DNA of 64,000 nucleotides. Source: Azospirillum sp. (GTDB lineage: Bacteria > Pseudomonadota > Alphaproteobacteria > Azospirillales > Azospirillaceae). Below are positions 8,924-17,789 of the stretch, piece after piece (positions within the stretch are counted from its first letter, which is position 1; each line of letters opens with the position of its first letter). The notes under the pieces are model-generated. The model searched no databases, was not told the DNA's origin, and saw nothing but the letters and a program-made list of their open reading frames with translations. A program made the position numbers and the translations under genes. The DNA lies in contig JAIXPD010000049.1 of the NCBI GenBank assembly GCA_027486405.1, positions 113,054 through 177,053 of the forward strand. The letters are read 5' to 3'.

Positions 8924-9409
8924 TCAGTGGCCCGGACCCTTGCTCTTGGTGTCCTTGGCGGAGAAGCGGCCGACGTTGCCGATCATCTGCTCCAGGAAGG
9001 TCATTTCGCGACCGGCGGTCGGGGTGCTGCGGTCCACCATCTCGATGTCCTGGCCGTTGGTTTCGTCCAGCTTCTTGATCTCGCGCACCACACCGGCCTG
9101 ATCGAAGCGCACGATCAACACGCGGCGCTCCACGACCTCCGGCTGGAAGAAGGCGGTCTTCTCGGTCTTCTGCCCGATGTAGTACCAGACGTTCGGATCG
9201 AAGGTGCCGACCGATGTCGGCGTGCCCAGCACGGCGGCGACGTCGTCCCGGCGGCTTTGGCCGGGCTGAAGCTCCGCCACGCGTTCGGGTTCGGTCAGGT
9301 TGCCGCGTTGCGCGGTGATCGGCGTGCAGCCGGAAACGGCCAGACCGGGGAGAACCACGGCCCCCAGCAGGGCGATGGCACGAAGCGCGGAAGGAATCGA
9401 TATTGTCAT
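8924..9409 (-). CDS. bamE: Outer membrane assembly lipoprotein BamE (SmpA/OmlA family)
   Basis: A 161-residue lipoprotein. BamE is the small lipoprotein of the outer-membrane beta-barrel assembly complex. The signal peptide (residues 1-27) ends in a lipobox, LAVSG-C28. The SmpA/OmlA domain follows, with the typical LQPGQSRRDDVAAVLGTPTSVGTFDPNVWYYIGQ pattern and a VVERRVLIVRFD strand. The ATG at 9409 gives a compact lipoprotein signal; longer readings would add an Arg-rich extension ahead of it. The C-terminal 40 residues (EMTFLEQMIGNVGRFSAKD) are typical of alphaproteobacterial versions. It is divergent to the next gene. Confidence 0.93.
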   Translation of the reverse strand: MTISIPSALRAIALLGAVVLPGLAVSGCTPITAQRGNLTEPERVAELQPGQSRRDDVAAVLGTPTSVGTFDPNVWYYIGQKTEKTAFFQPEVVERRVLIVRFDQAGVVREIKKLDETNGQDIEMVDRSTPTAGREMTFLEQMIGNVGRFSAKDTKSKGPGH

Positions 9410-9550
9410 GGTGCTCAGGCTATGATGGCCAGCGGTTACGGAACGGCGACGGGGCATCAGGCGCGTCCGCCGCTTCCACGCTAGCCGAACCATCGCATTC
9501 GGCCCTTCGTCCTGTCAACGAAACTCCGAGTCTCCAGGAAAGTGCCCGCC

Positions 9551-10156
9551 GTGTCCGTCAGTCTTCTCGGGCGTCTGTTAGGGCGGCTGTTTGCCGCACC
9601 CGGCGCGCCCACCGCCGCCCACCCCGTCGATGGGCTGTTCGCCGCCATCGTGACCCAGGCCCGCCGGGTGGAGTTCTACCGTGACCTTGCGGTCCCGGAC
9701 ACGCTGGATGGCCGGTTCGATCTGGTGGCGCTGCATTGCTTCCTGACCATGCGGCGGCTGAAGGGGCAGGGCGCGTCGGCGGCCAAGCTGTCGCAGCGGC
9801 TCTATGAACGGATGGTCGATGATTATGAAAAGTCATTGATGGAGATGGGCGTCGGCGACAGCGGCATCGGGCGGCGGGTGAAGACGATGGCGCGCGGCAT
9901 GGCCGGGCGGATCAAGGCGTATGACGAGGCGCTGTCCGACTCCGACGACCGGCGGCTGGAGGTTGCCTTGGACAACAACGTTTATGGGACCGGACAGGAC
10001 ACCGATCCCGCCCACCTCGCCGTCCTGGCCGCCTATGTCCGCCGGGCCGCCGATGGGTTGGACGCCCAGGCGCTCGACACGCTGCTGATCGGTCGACTGG
10101 CCTTTCCCCCGGCGATTCTCCCCGTGGCCATCGCGCCGACGACGGACGGGGTGTAA
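9551..10156 (+). CDS. Ubiquinol-cytochrome c chaperone family protein (CBP3/UQCC1-like)
   Basis: About 201 residues matching the Ubiq_cyt_C_chap family, whose mitochondrial members (CBP3/UQCC1) help assemble cytochrome b into complex III. The core is all-helical: VEFYRDLAVPDTLDGRFDLVALHCFL (about 35-60), LSQRLYERMVDDYEKSLMEMGVGDSGIGRRVKTM (about 80-115), then GRIKAYDEAL. The GTG at 9551 is chosen because AGGAA at 9536-9540 is 10 bases before it; the GTG at 9542 is only one base from that site. The neighbouring DUF177 gene follows on the same strand, a common alphaproteobacterial pairing. Confidence 0.88.
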   Translation: MSVSLLGRLLGRLFAAPGAPTAAHPVDGLFAAIVTQARRVEFYRDLAVPDTLDGRFDLVALHCFLTMRRLKGQGASAAKLSQRLYERMVDDYEKSLMEMGVGDSGIGRRVKTMARGMAGRIKAYDEALSDSDDRRLEVALDNNVYGTGQDTDPAHLAVLAAYVRRAADGLDAQALDTLLIGRLAFPPAILPVAIAPTTDGV

Positions 10157-10315
10157 GGATTTTCGAACAGCGGGCCACAGGCCGGCCCGTTGCCGCACGC
10201 TGCCCTTGCCTTTCGCGGTCGGTGGCGGCATGTCACTGAATGAGCCGCTGTGCCCCCGAGTCGTTCCACGGCGCGCGGGGGCGCGGCGGATGAGGTTTCC
10301 AAGGACGACTCCGCC

Positions 10316-10912
10316 ATGACCGAACCCAGCGCCCCCAGCCACGCACCGGATTCCGCACCGGAATTTTCCCGCAAGATCAACGCCGACACCGTGCGCCGCG
10401 CCCCGATGACCGAGGTGATCGAAGCCACCGAGGCGGAGCGCAAGGCCCTGGCCGACCGGTTTGAACTGGAGTCGATCGAACGGCTGACCGCCACGATCCG
10501 TCTGCGCGCCACGCGCGGCGGCACGATGATCCGGGTGGCCGGACGGCTGGAGGCCGATGTGGTCCAGACCTGCATCATCACTCTGGATCCGGTCCCCGCC
10601 CATGTGGAGGAGGAGTTCGAGGCGCTGTTCGCCCCGGAATCGCTGATCGAGGATCCGGGGTCGGAAATCGACCTCGACCCCACCCTGTCGGACGCCGAAT
10701 CGCCCGAACCGATGGACAACAACCGCATCGACATCGGCGAATTGACCGCACAGCATTTGTCCTTGGCGCTGGATCCCTACCCGCAGGTCGATGGCGCGGT
10801 GTTCGAGGGATTCGACGACGGCCCGCTGGAGGAGGACGAGGAGGAGGCCCCGGAAGAACCGGAAAAACCCAATCCGTTCGCCGCGTTGCAACGGTTGAAA
10901 CCGCGCGAATGA
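10316..10912 (+). CDS. DUF177 / YceD family protein (23S rRNA accumulation)
   Basis: A 198-residue acidic protein of the YceD/DUF177 family, typically encoded just upstream of rpmF and linked to large-subunit rRNA accumulation. The family signature is in the centre (RATRGGTMIRVAGRLEADVVQTCIITLDPV, where most members have Cys residues in this strand). The late DIGELTAQHLSLALDPYP helix is conserved, and the end is an acidic tail (EEDEEEAPEEPEKPNPFAAL). The ATG at 10316 has AAGGA 10 bases ahead of it. A longer reading from 10250 overlaps apparently non-coding sequence. Confidence 0.9.
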   Translation: MTEPSAPSHAPDSAPEFSRKINADTVRRAPMTEVIEATEAERKALADRFELESIERLTATIRLRATRGGTMIRVAGRLEADVVQTCIITLDPVPAHVEEEFEALFAPESLIEDPGSEIDLDPTLSDAESPEPMDNNRIDIGELTAQHLSLALDPYPQVDGAVFEGFDDGPLEEDEEEAPEEPEKPNPFAALQRLKPRE

Positions 10913-10973
10913 TCGGATGTCGCGGACGCGATGCCGACCAGCATCGCCCGCAGGTCATCCGGGTTGTTCGCGC

Positions 10974-11043
10974 TTGCCCTTTGGTGGCATTTGCCTTATT
11001 GAATGCCGCTCGCGTTGGACGGCCCCTGTTCGGGCCGCCTTTT
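10974..11043 (+). promoter_or_regulatory. Candidate promoter and terminator-like hairpin ahead of rpmF
   Basis: A TTGCCC (10974-10979) and TTATTG (10996-11001) pair with 16-bp spacing is a possible promoter for rpmF-plsX-fabH. Downstream, GG-A-CGGCCC (11017-11025) pairs with GGGCCGCC (11032-11039) and is followed by TTTT, so it looks like an intrinsic terminator 22 bases before the rpmF start codon. It may end the upstream transcript or act as an attenuator for rpmF. Confidence 0.45.
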
Positions 11044-11065
11044 ACCTTCAAGAGAGTTCACGGTC

Positions 11066-11254
11066 ATGGCTGTTCCGAAGAAGAAGACCTCCAAGTCGCG
11101 TCGCAACATGCGTCGTTCGCACCACGCGCTGCCGACCTCGTCCTACGCCGAGTGCAAGAACTGCGGCGAGCTGAAGCGTCCGCACCACGTCTGCGGGTCT
11201 TGCGGCCATTACGATCAGCGCGAAGTGGTTCAGAGCGGCGCGACCGCTGCCTGA
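11066..11254 (+). CDS. rpmF: Ribosomal protein bL32
   Basis: A 62-residue basic protein of the 50S subunit. It begins [20 protein letters not shown], the standard L32 N-terminus, and carries a four-Cys zinc ribbon (CKNC ... CGSC), so it is the zinc-binding form. The ATG at 11066 is chosen from this N-terminus; AAGAGAG lies upstream. It is followed by plsX and fabH, the widespread rpmF-plsX-fabH order linking ribosome and fatty acid synthesis. Confidence 0.97.
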   Translation: MAVPKKKTSKSRRNMRRSHHALPTSSYAECKNCGELKRPHHVCGSCGHYDQREVVQSGATAA

Positions 11255-11324
11255 TCTCCAACGCGTGGCATGGGGTCATGATGTTCCAGGGCGTGCGCCG
11301 TCCTAACCGGGGAGTTCGTTCGCG

Positions 11325-12377
11325 GTGAGCCAGCGCCTGACCATTGCCCTGGACGCCATGGGCGGGGACCTTGGTCCCGACATGGTGATCGCCGGGGCGG
11401 ACATCGCGCGGGAACGCCATCCCGACGTGACCTTTCTGCTGTTTGGCGATTCCCAGCGAATCGAGCCGTTGCTTGCGCAGCGGCCCGCGCTGAAGGCGGT
11501 TGCGGAAATCCGCCACACGCCCGATGCGGTGGCTGGGGACGCCAAGCCAGCGGTTGCCCTGCGCGCCGGACGCCAATCCAGCATGCGGCTCGCCATCGAT
11601 GCGGTGGCGAACGGGCAGGCTGCCTGCGTCGTGTCGGCGGGGAACACCGGTGCCCTGATGGCGATGGCGAAGTTCGTGCTCAAGACGCTGCCCGGTGTTG
11701 ACCGGCCGGCGATTGCGTCGTTCTTCCCGACCCAGCGGGGCGAGAGCGTGATGCTGGATCTCGGCGCGAACGCCGAATGCCAGCCGGAAAATCTCGTCCA
11801 GTTCGCGGTCATGGGCGCTGTCTTCGCCCGCGCCGTGTTGGGGCTGCCGGAACCGACCATCGGTGTCCTGAACATCGGGTCGGAAGACGTGAAGGGCAAC
11901 GAGGTGGTGCGCTCGGCGGCGGCAACGCTGCGTGACATGCCGCTTCCAGGCCGTTTCCATGGCTTTGTCGAAGGCAACGACATTGGTCTGGGGACCGTCG
12001 ACGTCATCGTGACCGACGGTTTCACCGGCAACGTCGCGCTGAAGACGGCCGAGGGCACGGCCAAGCTGTTCGCCGAATTCCTGCGGCGGACCTTCGAATC
12101 CTCGCTGTTGGCGCGCATCGGCTATCTGCTGGCGCGCGGGGCCTTCAAACGGTTCAAGCAGCGCATCGATCCGCGCCGGTACAACGGCGCGATGTTCCTG
12201 GGCTTGCGCGGCGTGTGCGTGAAAAGCCATGGCGGCACCGACGCCCTGGGCTTTGCCAACGCGGTCGCCGTCGCGATCAATCTGGCGGCGCACGGGTTCA
12301 ACGAGCGCATCAAGGAAGAGATGAGCCGCGTCGCCGACGCGCCGACTCTTCCCGACACCAAGGCGGCGGCGGGCTGA
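11325..12377 (+). CDS. plsX: Phosphate acyltransferase PlsX
   Basis: A 350-residue protein that makes acyl-phosphate from acyl-ACP, the first step of phospholipid synthesis in many bacteria. It starts at a GTG with GGGGAG about 10 bases upstream and begins [25 protein letters not shown], a hallmark N-terminus. Other signatures are [61 protein letters not shown] and [19 protein letters not shown]. The stop is 4 bases before fabH, so the two are co-translated. Confidence 0.97.
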   Translation: MSQRLTIALDAMGGDLGPDMVIAGADIARERHPDVTFLLFGDSQRIEPLLAQRPALKAVAEIRHTPDAVAGDAKPAVALRAGRQSSMRLAIDAVANGQAACVVSAGNTGALMAMAKFVLKTLPGVDRPAIASFFPTQRGESVMLDLGANAECQPENLVQFAVMGAVFARAVLGLPEPTIGVLNIGSEDVKGNEVVRSAAATLRDMPLPGRFHGFVEGNDIGLGTVDVIVTDGFTGNVALKTAEGTAKLFAEFLRRTFESSLLARIGYLLARGAFKRFKQRIDPRRYNGAMFLGLRGVCVKSHGGTDALGFANAVAVAINLAAHGFNERIKEEMSRVADAPTLPDTKAAAG

Positions 12378-12381
12378 TATC

Positions 12382-13353
12382 ATGGTCAAACGTTCCCGAG
12401 TTCTGGGCTGCGGCACGTATCTGCCGGCCAACGTCGTCACAAACCAGGATCTGGAACGCCGCGTGGACACCACCGATGAGTGGATCGTCCAGCGCACCGG
12501 GATCAAATCCCGTCATCTGGCCGCCGATGGCGAACTGACCTCCGATCTGGCCATCGGGGCCGCGACACGCGCGCTCGATCACGCCGGAATCCCGGCCAGC
12601 AGCATCGATTGCATCGTGCTGGCCACCACGACCCCCGACAACACCTTTCCGGCCACCGCCACCAAGGTGCAGGCCGCGTTGGGCACGCTGGGCTTTGCCA
12701 TGGACATCCAGGCGGTGTGCGCCGGGTTCGTCTATGCCCTGTCGGTGGCCGACAACATGATTCGCGGTGGGCAGGCCCGCCGGGCGCTGGTCATCGGGGC
12801 CGAAACCTTCTCGCGCATCCTGGACTGGAACGACCGCACCACCTGCGTGCTGTTCGGCGACGGGGCCGGGGCGGTGGTGCTGGAAGGTTATGACGGCAAG
12901 GGCGATTCGAGCGACCGGGGCGTGCTGTCCACCCACCTCCATTCCGATGGCACGCAGTATGACCTGCTGTACGTCGATGGCGGTCCGTCCTCCACCCAGA
13001 CCGTCGGCCATGTGCGGATGCACGGGCAGGAGATTTTCCGCCACGCCGTGACCAAGCTGTCGGGTGTGGTGGAAGAGGCGCTGGCCGCCAACGGTCTGGA
13101 ATCGACCGACATCGATTGGATGGTCCCGCACCAGGCCAACCGCCGCATCATCGACGGGCTGGCCCGCAAGATGAAGCTGCCGCCGGAAAAGGTGGTGCTG
13201 ACGGTGGATCGCCACGGCAACACGTCGGCCGCGTCGATTCCCTTGGCCTTTGGCGAGGCGGTGGCCGATGGCCGCATCAAGCGCGGCGATCTGGTGCTGA
13301 TGGAGGCCATCGGCGGTGGCCTGACCTGGGGTTCGGCGCTGATCCGTTGGTAA
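12382..13353 (+). CDS. fabH: Beta-ketoacyl-ACP synthase III
   Basis: A 323-residue thiolase-fold enzyme that starts fatty acid chains from acetyl-CoA and malonyl-ACP. The catalytic triad is visible: Cys113 in DIQAVCAGF, His in [10 protein letters not shown] and Asn in HGNTSAAS. The N-terminal [18 protein letters not shown] and [11 protein letters not shown] are typical. It ends at a small hairpin, and ihfA follows 145 bp later, an order commonly seen in alphaproteobacteria. Confidence 0.97.
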   Translation: MVKRSRVLGCGTYLPANVVTNQDLERRVDTTDEWIVQRTGIKSRHLAADGELTSDLAIGAATRALDHAGIPASSIDCIVLATTTPDNTFPATATKVQAALGTLGFAMDIQAVCAGFVYALSVADNMIRGGQARRALVIGAETFSRILDWNDRTTCVLFGDGAGAVVLEGYDGKGDSSDRGVLSTHLHSDGTQYDLLYVDGGPSSTQTVGHVRMHGQEIFRHAVTKLSGVVEEALAANGLESTDIDWMVPHQANRRIIDGLARKMKLPPEKVVLTVDRHGNTSAASIPLAFGEAVADGRIKRGDLVLMEAIGGGLTWGSALIRW

Positions 13354-13372
13354 GGGGCCGTTTGGCCCTTTT
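13352..13372 (+). terminator. Probable terminator after fabH
   Basis: The short stem AAGGGGCC/GGCCCTT with a GTTT loop is followed by TT and overlaps the fabH stop. It is weak, so some read-through into ihfA is possible. Confidence 0.45.
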
Positions 13373-13498
13373 GCATACGCCTGCGGATTGTTGCGTTGCG
13401 AGAGTGACGCCCGCTAAGCCCTTGCCAAGCTTTTGAATTGACGGACCTTCTTCGGTCGGATTACCGTCTTTCCCACTGGTTGCGGGGGGAGACGAGCC

Positions 13499-13825
13499 AT
13501 GACCCAGAACACCGTCACGCGCGCCCAACTCAGCGAAGCCGTCTATCAAGAAGTCGGTCTGTCGCGCAACGAATCCGCCGATCTGGTGGAAACCGTTCTC
13601 GATGAAATCTCCGACGCGCTGGCGCGCGGCGAGATGGTGAAAATTTCCTCCTTCGGCAGCTTCCAGGTCCGGCAGAAGGGCGAGCGCATCGGTCGCAACC
13701 CGAAAACCGGGGAAGAGGTGCCGATCCTGCCGCGCCGGGTTCTGGTCTTCCGCGCCAGCCATGTGCTGAAGAACCGGATCAACGAGGTGCAGGACGCGGT
13801 GGACGCCGCCAACGCCCGGGCGTGA
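13499..13825 (+). CDS. ihfA: Integration host factor subunit alpha
   Basis: A 108-residue DNA-bending protein of the HU/IHF family. It has the [26 protein letters not shown] helices, [30 protein letters not shown] across the beta arm, and [17 protein letters not shown] in the tip. The PKTGEEVPI arm and the EISDAL spacing fit the alpha subunit. It is placed between fabH and a MerR-type gene, the same order as in many alphaproteobacteria. A GGGGGAGA stretch precedes the ATG. Confidence 0.95.
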   Translation: MTQNTVTRAQLSEAVYQEVGLSRNESADLVETVLDEISDALARGEMVKISSFGSFQVRQKGERIGRNPKTGEEVPILPRRVLVFRASHVLKNRINEVQDAVDAANARA

Positions 13826-13907
13826 CGGTTCCCACCGCTTCGGGTCCGGTTGCGGATCATGCCGGGTTTTTTGTGCCTGGGTTGGTTGCGCATGGGGTGA
13901 CGGCGTG

Positions 13908-14516
13908 ATGAAATCGGCCAGCGCCTTCCGCACCATCAGCGAGGTCGCTACCGACCTGAACGTGCCGCAGCATGTCCTGCGCTTTTGGGAAACCAAATTC
14001 CCGCAAATCCGCCCGCTGAAGCGCGGCGGCGGTCGCCGCTATTACCGGCCCGAGGATGTGGAGCTGCTGCGGCGCATCCAAGCCCTGCTCTATGAAGAAC
14101 GTTACACCATCAAGGGCGCGCAGCGCGCCTTGCGCGAAGGCCGCCTGGTCGGGGCCGTCCGCCCATCGGTTGTGGGTGAGGCCGCCGGGCAGGGCGACGA
14201 CACGGCCCCCGACCTCACCCCGTCCATCCATCCGGCCGACCTTGAAACGGCTGACCTTGAAATGGCCGTCCTTGAAACAGCCGATCTTGAAACGGTCGAG
14301 GGGGAGGCTGCCGACGCCGACGCCGACGCCGACGCTGATGCCGACGCGCTGGAGGATGAGGCGGACACGCCGGGCGCGCTGGTGGCCGATGAGCCGCCCG
14401 GCCTGCCCAGCGATCTGCGCCATGATCTGATGATCGTGCTGGACGATCTGAAAGCGCTGCGCGGTGCCCTGGCGCGGCTGGCTGGGCGCGATGAAAAAAA
14501 GAGCGAAAATCCATAA
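13908..14516 (+). CDS. MerR-family transcriptional regulator with repeat-rich C-terminus
   Basis: A 202-residue protein. The first 75 residues are a MerR-type winged helix ([28 protein letters not shown], then [35 protein letters not shown]). This is the form found next to ihfA in alphaproteobacteria. The rest is low complexity: four pentapeptide-like units (ADLET type, 14235-14294) and six Ala-Asp dipeptides from a hexanucleotide repeat (14310-14345). A short helix ([26 protein letters not shown]) ends the protein. No effector-binding Cys is seen. The ATG is at 13908, with a GTG one codon earlier. Confidence 0.9.
   Translation: MKSASAFRTISEVATDLNVPQHVLRFWETKFPQIRPLKRGGGRRYYRPEDVELLRRIQALLYEERYTIKGAQRALREGRLVGAVRPSVVGEAAGQGDDTAPDLTPSIHPADLETADLEMAVLETADLETVEGEAADADADADADADALEDEADTPGALVADEPPGLPSDLRHDLMIVLDDLKALRGALARLAGRDEKKSENP
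14235..14345 (+). repeat. In-frame tandem repeats inside the MerR-type gene
   Basis: Four 15-bp units (GCC-GAC-CTT-GAA-ACG type) lie at 14235-14294. After 15 bp, six 6-bp units (GCC-GAC, one written GCT-GAT) lie at 14310-14345. Both unit lengths are multiples of three, so copy changes keep the frame and alter only protein length. Confidence 0.85.
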
Positions 14517-14601
14517 TCAAAGGGTTGCATCGGAAAATCGCTCTGGCTATAGTCCGGCTCCCGTTCGGAACTGCACCGCAGCGCACTCGCGGTGACAATG
14601 A

Positions 14602-14678
14602 CGGAGCGTAGCGCAGCCTGGTAGCGCATCAGACTGGGGGTCTGGGGGTCGCAGGTTCGAATCCTGTCGCTCCGACCA
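14602..14678 (+). tRNA. tRNA-Pro(GGG)
   Basis: A 77-nt tRNA with the CCA end encoded. The acceptor stem CGGAGCG pairs with CGCTCCG (discriminator A, then CCA). The D arm is GCGCAGCCTGGTAGCGC and the T arm GCAGGTTCGAATCCTGT. The anticodon stem TCAGA/TCTGG holds the loop CTGGGGG with anticodon GGG, which reads CCC and CCU. A strong terminator follows. Confidence 0.97.
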
Positions 14679-14690
14679 GTTCCGAACGGA

Positions 14691-14724
14691 AAAGCCCTGA
14701 AGCCTTTGGCTTCAGGGCTTTTTG
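14691..14724 (+). terminator. Intrinsic terminator of tRNA-Pro
   Basis: AAAGCCCTGAAGCC and GGCTTCAGGGCTTT form a 14-bp stem with a 3-nt loop, and the T run continues on the 3' side. It begins 12 bases after the tRNA. Confidence 0.92.
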
Positions 14725-14911
14725 CTGTTCAGCGCATGGCCAACACATGACGTGCACCGCGCGCTTGTCTGGGGCAAGCGCGGTTGATCTGGCGACGCAT
14801 GCGGTGCGCGTGCGCCGCAACAGCGCTTGGCAGCGTATGGCGTTGATGGGAGAGCGCAGGGGGATTGGCGGGGGATTGGCGGGGGAACGCCCCCCGCCGG
14901 ACGCGCGCGTG

Positions 14912-15097
14912 TCAGCGCAGGTCGATGCCCGCCTGGCGGAACGCACGGGACAGGGCGGCGACCACGTTGGGATCGACCTCTCCCGTTCCGTAATCGAAAT
15001 TGATTACGGCGTACCACGGAACACCGGCTTTGCTCGCCAGCATCCGTGTCGACCAGCCAAGGCGCAAACGTGCCGCTTGGCACTGCGTCCCGGTCAT
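14912..15097 (-). CDS. Small XRE-type helix-turn-helix protein
   Basis: A 61-residue protein, MTGTQCQAARLRLGWSTRML then ASKAGVPWYAVINFDYGTGEVDPNVVAALSRAF and so on. It matches the common short XRE-like pattern (M-T-x-x-Q-x-x-A-A-R-x-x-L-G-W-S-x-x-x-L-A-x-x-A-G-V), a DNA-binding domain with no other domain. The ATG at 15097 has GGAG nine bases upstream; an in-frame ATG at 15142 would add 15 residues. It lies just past tRNA-Pro, a typical site for mobile DNA, but no integrase is present. Its target is unknown. Confidence 0.65.
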   Translation of the reverse strand: MTGTQCQAARLRLGWSTRMLASKAGVPWYAVINFDYGTGEVDPNVVAALSRAFRQAGIDLR

Positions 15098-15403
15098 GTT
15101 CGTCGACTCCACACGATAGCGTTGCAAGTTGGCGTTTGTCATCGAACCAACCCCCACCCGCGAATCGGTTTCAGGATCGCCCTATGCCAAACGTCGGACA
15201 GTGTGAAGAATGCAGTAATCGGTTCCGGTTGTCATGCATCGGATTGTTGCAAAGCACGGCGACCAGTGTTGACGTTGGCTCATAGTGTGACAAAAATTTT
15301 AAATTTTACAGACAATCGACAAACAAGCGGCAGACAAGAGACGAGCGGTGCGGCACCTTTTCCCGCATTGGAAGTGTGGCTTTTGCGTCGGTTGAACCGG
15401 GCC
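15098..15403. other. Intergenic stretch with an AT-rich tract
   Basis: No gene is supported here. The part around 15280-15330 is clearly AT-richer than its surroundings (runs of A and T near 15290-15310). It could hold the promoter of the small HTH gene or be scar sequence from a lost insertion. Confidence 0.4.
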
Positions 15404-15844
15404 TCACAGTCCACCCGCCGCGCCTTGGGGTGGGTGGGGCAGGTGCTTGGTCAAACGCACCCGGTTGCGATGGCCAACGCGCTGGTATTCGGTTTCGTCC
15501 ATGGTCTGCGTGACCAGAAACAGGCCAAGCCCGCCGACCGGGCGATCCTCGATTCCGCTGGTCAGGTCGGGCGTGGGCGCGGTGGCGAAGGGGTCGAACG
15601 GGGCGGCGTCGTCCTCGATCTCCGCCCGCAGGCTGGATTCGTCGCAGAACAGGCGGACGGCGATGGTTCCCTGGCCCGCCCCGTGAGTCAGGCTGTTGGT
15701 GATGAGTTCGTCCAGGCACAGCGTCAGTTTGAACGCCATGCCCGGTGCCAAGCCGTTGCGGTCGGCAAACCCCTCCACCGCGTCGGCCAGCCGGGGCAAC
15801 TCGCCCAGATCGGCGCGCAATTCCAGATCGAGCCGGTCGCTCAT
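15404..15844 (-). CDS. Anti-sigma regulatory factor, RsbW-like serine kinase (HATPase)
   Basis: A 146-residue GHKL ATPase of the RsbW/SpoIIAB type. These proteins bind and inhibit a partner (often a sigma factor) and phosphorylate a STAS protein. The N box is DELITNSLTHG (about 45-55), the G1 region is IEDDAAPFDPF and the G2 loop is GGLGLFLV. There is no membrane segment. The ATG at 15844 has AAAGGAC upstream. It is divergent from the Sel1 gene. A RsbU-type phosphatase and a RsbV-type STAS protein are encoded 8.4 to 11 kb away in the following cluster, which suggests a partner-switching set. No sigma factor gene is in the window. Confidence 0.87.
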   Translation of the reverse strand: MSDRLDLELRADLGELPRLADAVEGFADRNGLAPGMAFKLTLCLDELITNSLTHGAGQGTIAVRLFCDESSLRAEIEDDAAPFDPFATAPTPDLTSGIEDRPVGGLGLFLVTQTMDETEYQRVGHRNRVRLTKHLPHPPQGAAGGL

Positions 15845-16068
15845 GCTCTGTCCTTTCCGGTGCGGTGACGCGCGGCCTGGGTATCGCTCCAATGTGAGGT
15901 CGGGCGAAGACCGGCGCAAGGGTGGTTCTTGCGGGGAGTGCCGCCGTGACACAGCCGCGCAGGGGATGGTTGACGCCGCCCCCAGGGCCGCACAGATGAC
16001 ACAATGGAGGCAAAGACTTTGCGGGTGCGAGGTTTGAGCCTGAAGGACCGGAACGCGGGAGGCACGCC

Positions 16069-16818
16069 ATGCCGATGATCGGAGCGTCAGCGATCTGGAC
16101 ACGGATGAAGGCCCGGATGGGCGACCCCGCCGCGCAGCACGCGCTGGCCGAATCGCTGCGCCCGCTCGATCTGGCGGCGGCGATTCCCTGGTACCGCAAG
16201 GCCGCACGCGGCGGGCATGTCGGCGCGCAGGCGATGTTGGCCTTTCTGCTGGCCAACGGGGTGGGGGTCCCCGCCAACCCGCGCGCGGCGGTCGCCTGGT
16301 ACCGGCGCGCGGCGCTGAACGGCGACATCGGCGCGCAGAACAATCTGGGATACATGCTGGAGCAAGGCTCCGGTCTGTCGCGCGACCCTGTGCGGGCGGC
16401 GGGATGGTACCGGCTGGCGGCGCTGCAAGGATCGGCCACCGCGCAAGTCAATCTGGCCCTGCTGCTGCTGGACGGCCGTGGCGTGGCGCGGGACGAGGCG
16501 CAGGCGGTGGCGTGGCTGCGCCGGGCCGCCGGGCAGGGCCACGCGGCCGGGCAACACCGGCTCGGCCTGTGTCTGAGCCATGGGGTCGGGGCGTCGCCGG
16601 ACCCGAAGGAGGCCGCCCGCTGGCTGCGGGCCGCCGCCGACCAGGGCGACCGCGCGGCGCTGGACGCGCTCAACGCGCTGCGGGCCGCGCAGCGCCCGCC
16701 CCCTGAAACGTCCCCGGTTTCTGGGGAAACCCCGGCCGAGGCGGCGGATTCGGTTGAGGATTGGCCGCCGCCGCCCGGCCCCCGCGTGGCGGTTTGGGGC
16801 GATGGCGAACGGTTGTGA
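16069..16818 (+). CDS. Sel1-repeat (TPR-like) protein
   Basis: A 249-residue protein with five or six Sel1-like repeats of about 36 residues from residue 15 to 215. Each has the A-x-x-W-Y-R-x-A-A-x-x-G-x-x-x-A-Q-x-x-L-G pattern (AIPWYRKAARGGHVGAQAML, AVAWYRRAALNGDIGAQNNLG, AAGWYRLAALQGSATAQVNL and so on). Such repeats form protein-binding solenoids. No signal peptide is evident, so it is probably cytoplasmic. The last 40 residues are Pro/Glu-rich. It sits between the RsbW-like gene (divergent) and the sensor cluster, so it may be a scaffold for that system; this is inference. Confidence 0.85.
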   Translation: MPMIGASAIWTRMKARMGDPAAQHALAESLRPLDLAAAIPWYRKAARGGHVGAQAMLAFLLANGVGVPANPRAAVAWYRRAALNGDIGAQNNLGYMLEQGSGLSRDPVRAAGWYRLAALQGSATAQVNLALLLLDGRGVARDEAQAVAWLRRAAGQGHAAGQHRLGLCLSHGVGASPDPKEAARWLRAAADQGDRAALDALNALRAAQRPPPETSPVSGETPAEAADSVEDWPPPPGPRVAVWGDGERL

Positions 16819-17039
16819 CGCGGCGGGCGTGTTTGGGTTGTCCCACTCCACAATCCGGGCGTGTTCACCCTGGATCGTCAACGATTTAAAACACATTTGT
16901 CCGCAATCGGAGCCAGTCGCCATCTTGTCTTGACGCGCCAAATCCCTGACCATGGTGATAGGCCTGCATAGACAGACCGCATTGCATGGGGTGGTGGGAC
17001 CGTGGCGCAAGCGATGGAAACGTGTCTGGAGGCCGCCGC

Positions 17040-17789
17040 ATGATCGTGGGTGGCGGGTTGGCGTTGCGCACCGGGGCCGTGATCGCGGCCACCGTCGCGT
17101 TGGCGGTGTTTTTGTCGGTCATTCTGGCTGGGCTGAAATTCGAACAGAAGCTGCGCGACATCACCAGCTCCCGCCTGTGGGTGGTGGCCGATGACATGCG
17201 CCGCCACGTTGAGTATGGGCTGACCCTGGGGCTGGATCTGGCGGAACTGGTGGACGTGCAGGCGCAGGTCGAACGGGTCGCGGCGGGCGACGAGATTTTG
17301 GGTGTCGAGGTGGTGGACGACCGCCGCATGGTGCTGTTCGCCGCCGATCACGCCGCCGTTGGAAAGCCCACGCCGATCCATTGGGGGCTGGAGGCCGGGT
17401 TGGTCGGCGATGGCGTGCACCAGCAGATCATCGGCGATGCCCTGATCCTGGGCGCGCCGGTGCACAACAGCTTTGGTCAGGCGGTGGGCGAGGTGATCCT
17501 TCGCTCCTCCCTGGGCGGATTGCGCGGGCGCATCGCGCGGGTGGAGGCGGAATTGGCGAACGGGACCTTTGTTCTGGACGCGATCACCGCGCTCATCACC
17601 CTGGTCGCGGCCTTCCTGACGGTGCGCTATGGGGCCTTGCAACTGCGGCGCGGCGGTGTGGCGGCGGATGGTGAACCCGGCAATCTGGTGCGGCTGCGGC
17701 TGCGGCGCGGGGTGGACAGCGCCGAAGAGGCGATGACCGCCCTGGAGCGGGATTTGGACCGCATGAGCGCGCCGGGAGGTCCGCGATGA
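17040..17789 (+). CDS. Membrane-anchored periplasmic sensor protein A
   Basis: A 249-residue protein with a membrane segment at about 9-31, a periplasmic domain at about 32-177, a second segment at about 178-198 and a 50-residue cytoplasmic tail. The periplasmic part has Cache-like features: a helical stretch VEYGLTLGLDLAELVDVQAQVERV followed by an ILGVEVVDDRRMVLFAADH strand pair. The same motif recurs in the next sensor genes. It has no kinase, cyclase or methyl-accepting domain, so it must act through a partner. The ATG at 17040 has GGAGG eight bases upstream; an upstream in-frame GTG/ATG reading is less likely. Its stop overlaps the next gene by 4 bp. Confidence 0.75.
   Translation: MIVGGGLALRTGAVIAATVALAVFLSVILAGLKFEQKLRDITSSRLWVVADDMRRHVEYGLTLGLDLAELVDVQAQVERVAAGDEILGVEVVDDRRMVLFAADHAAVGKPTPIHWGLEAGLVGDGVHQQIIGDALILGAPVHNSFGQAVGEVILRSSLGGLRGRIARVEAELANGTFVLDAITALITLVAAFLTVRYGALQLRRGGVAADGEPGNLVRLRLRRGVDSAEEAMTALERDLDRMSAPGGPR

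Noticed and set aside
14602..15403. Genomic island integrated at tRNA-Pro
   Set aside because: No integrase, no repeat of the tRNA 3' end and no other mobile-element gene is present; only a small HTH gene and an AT-rich tract lie there.
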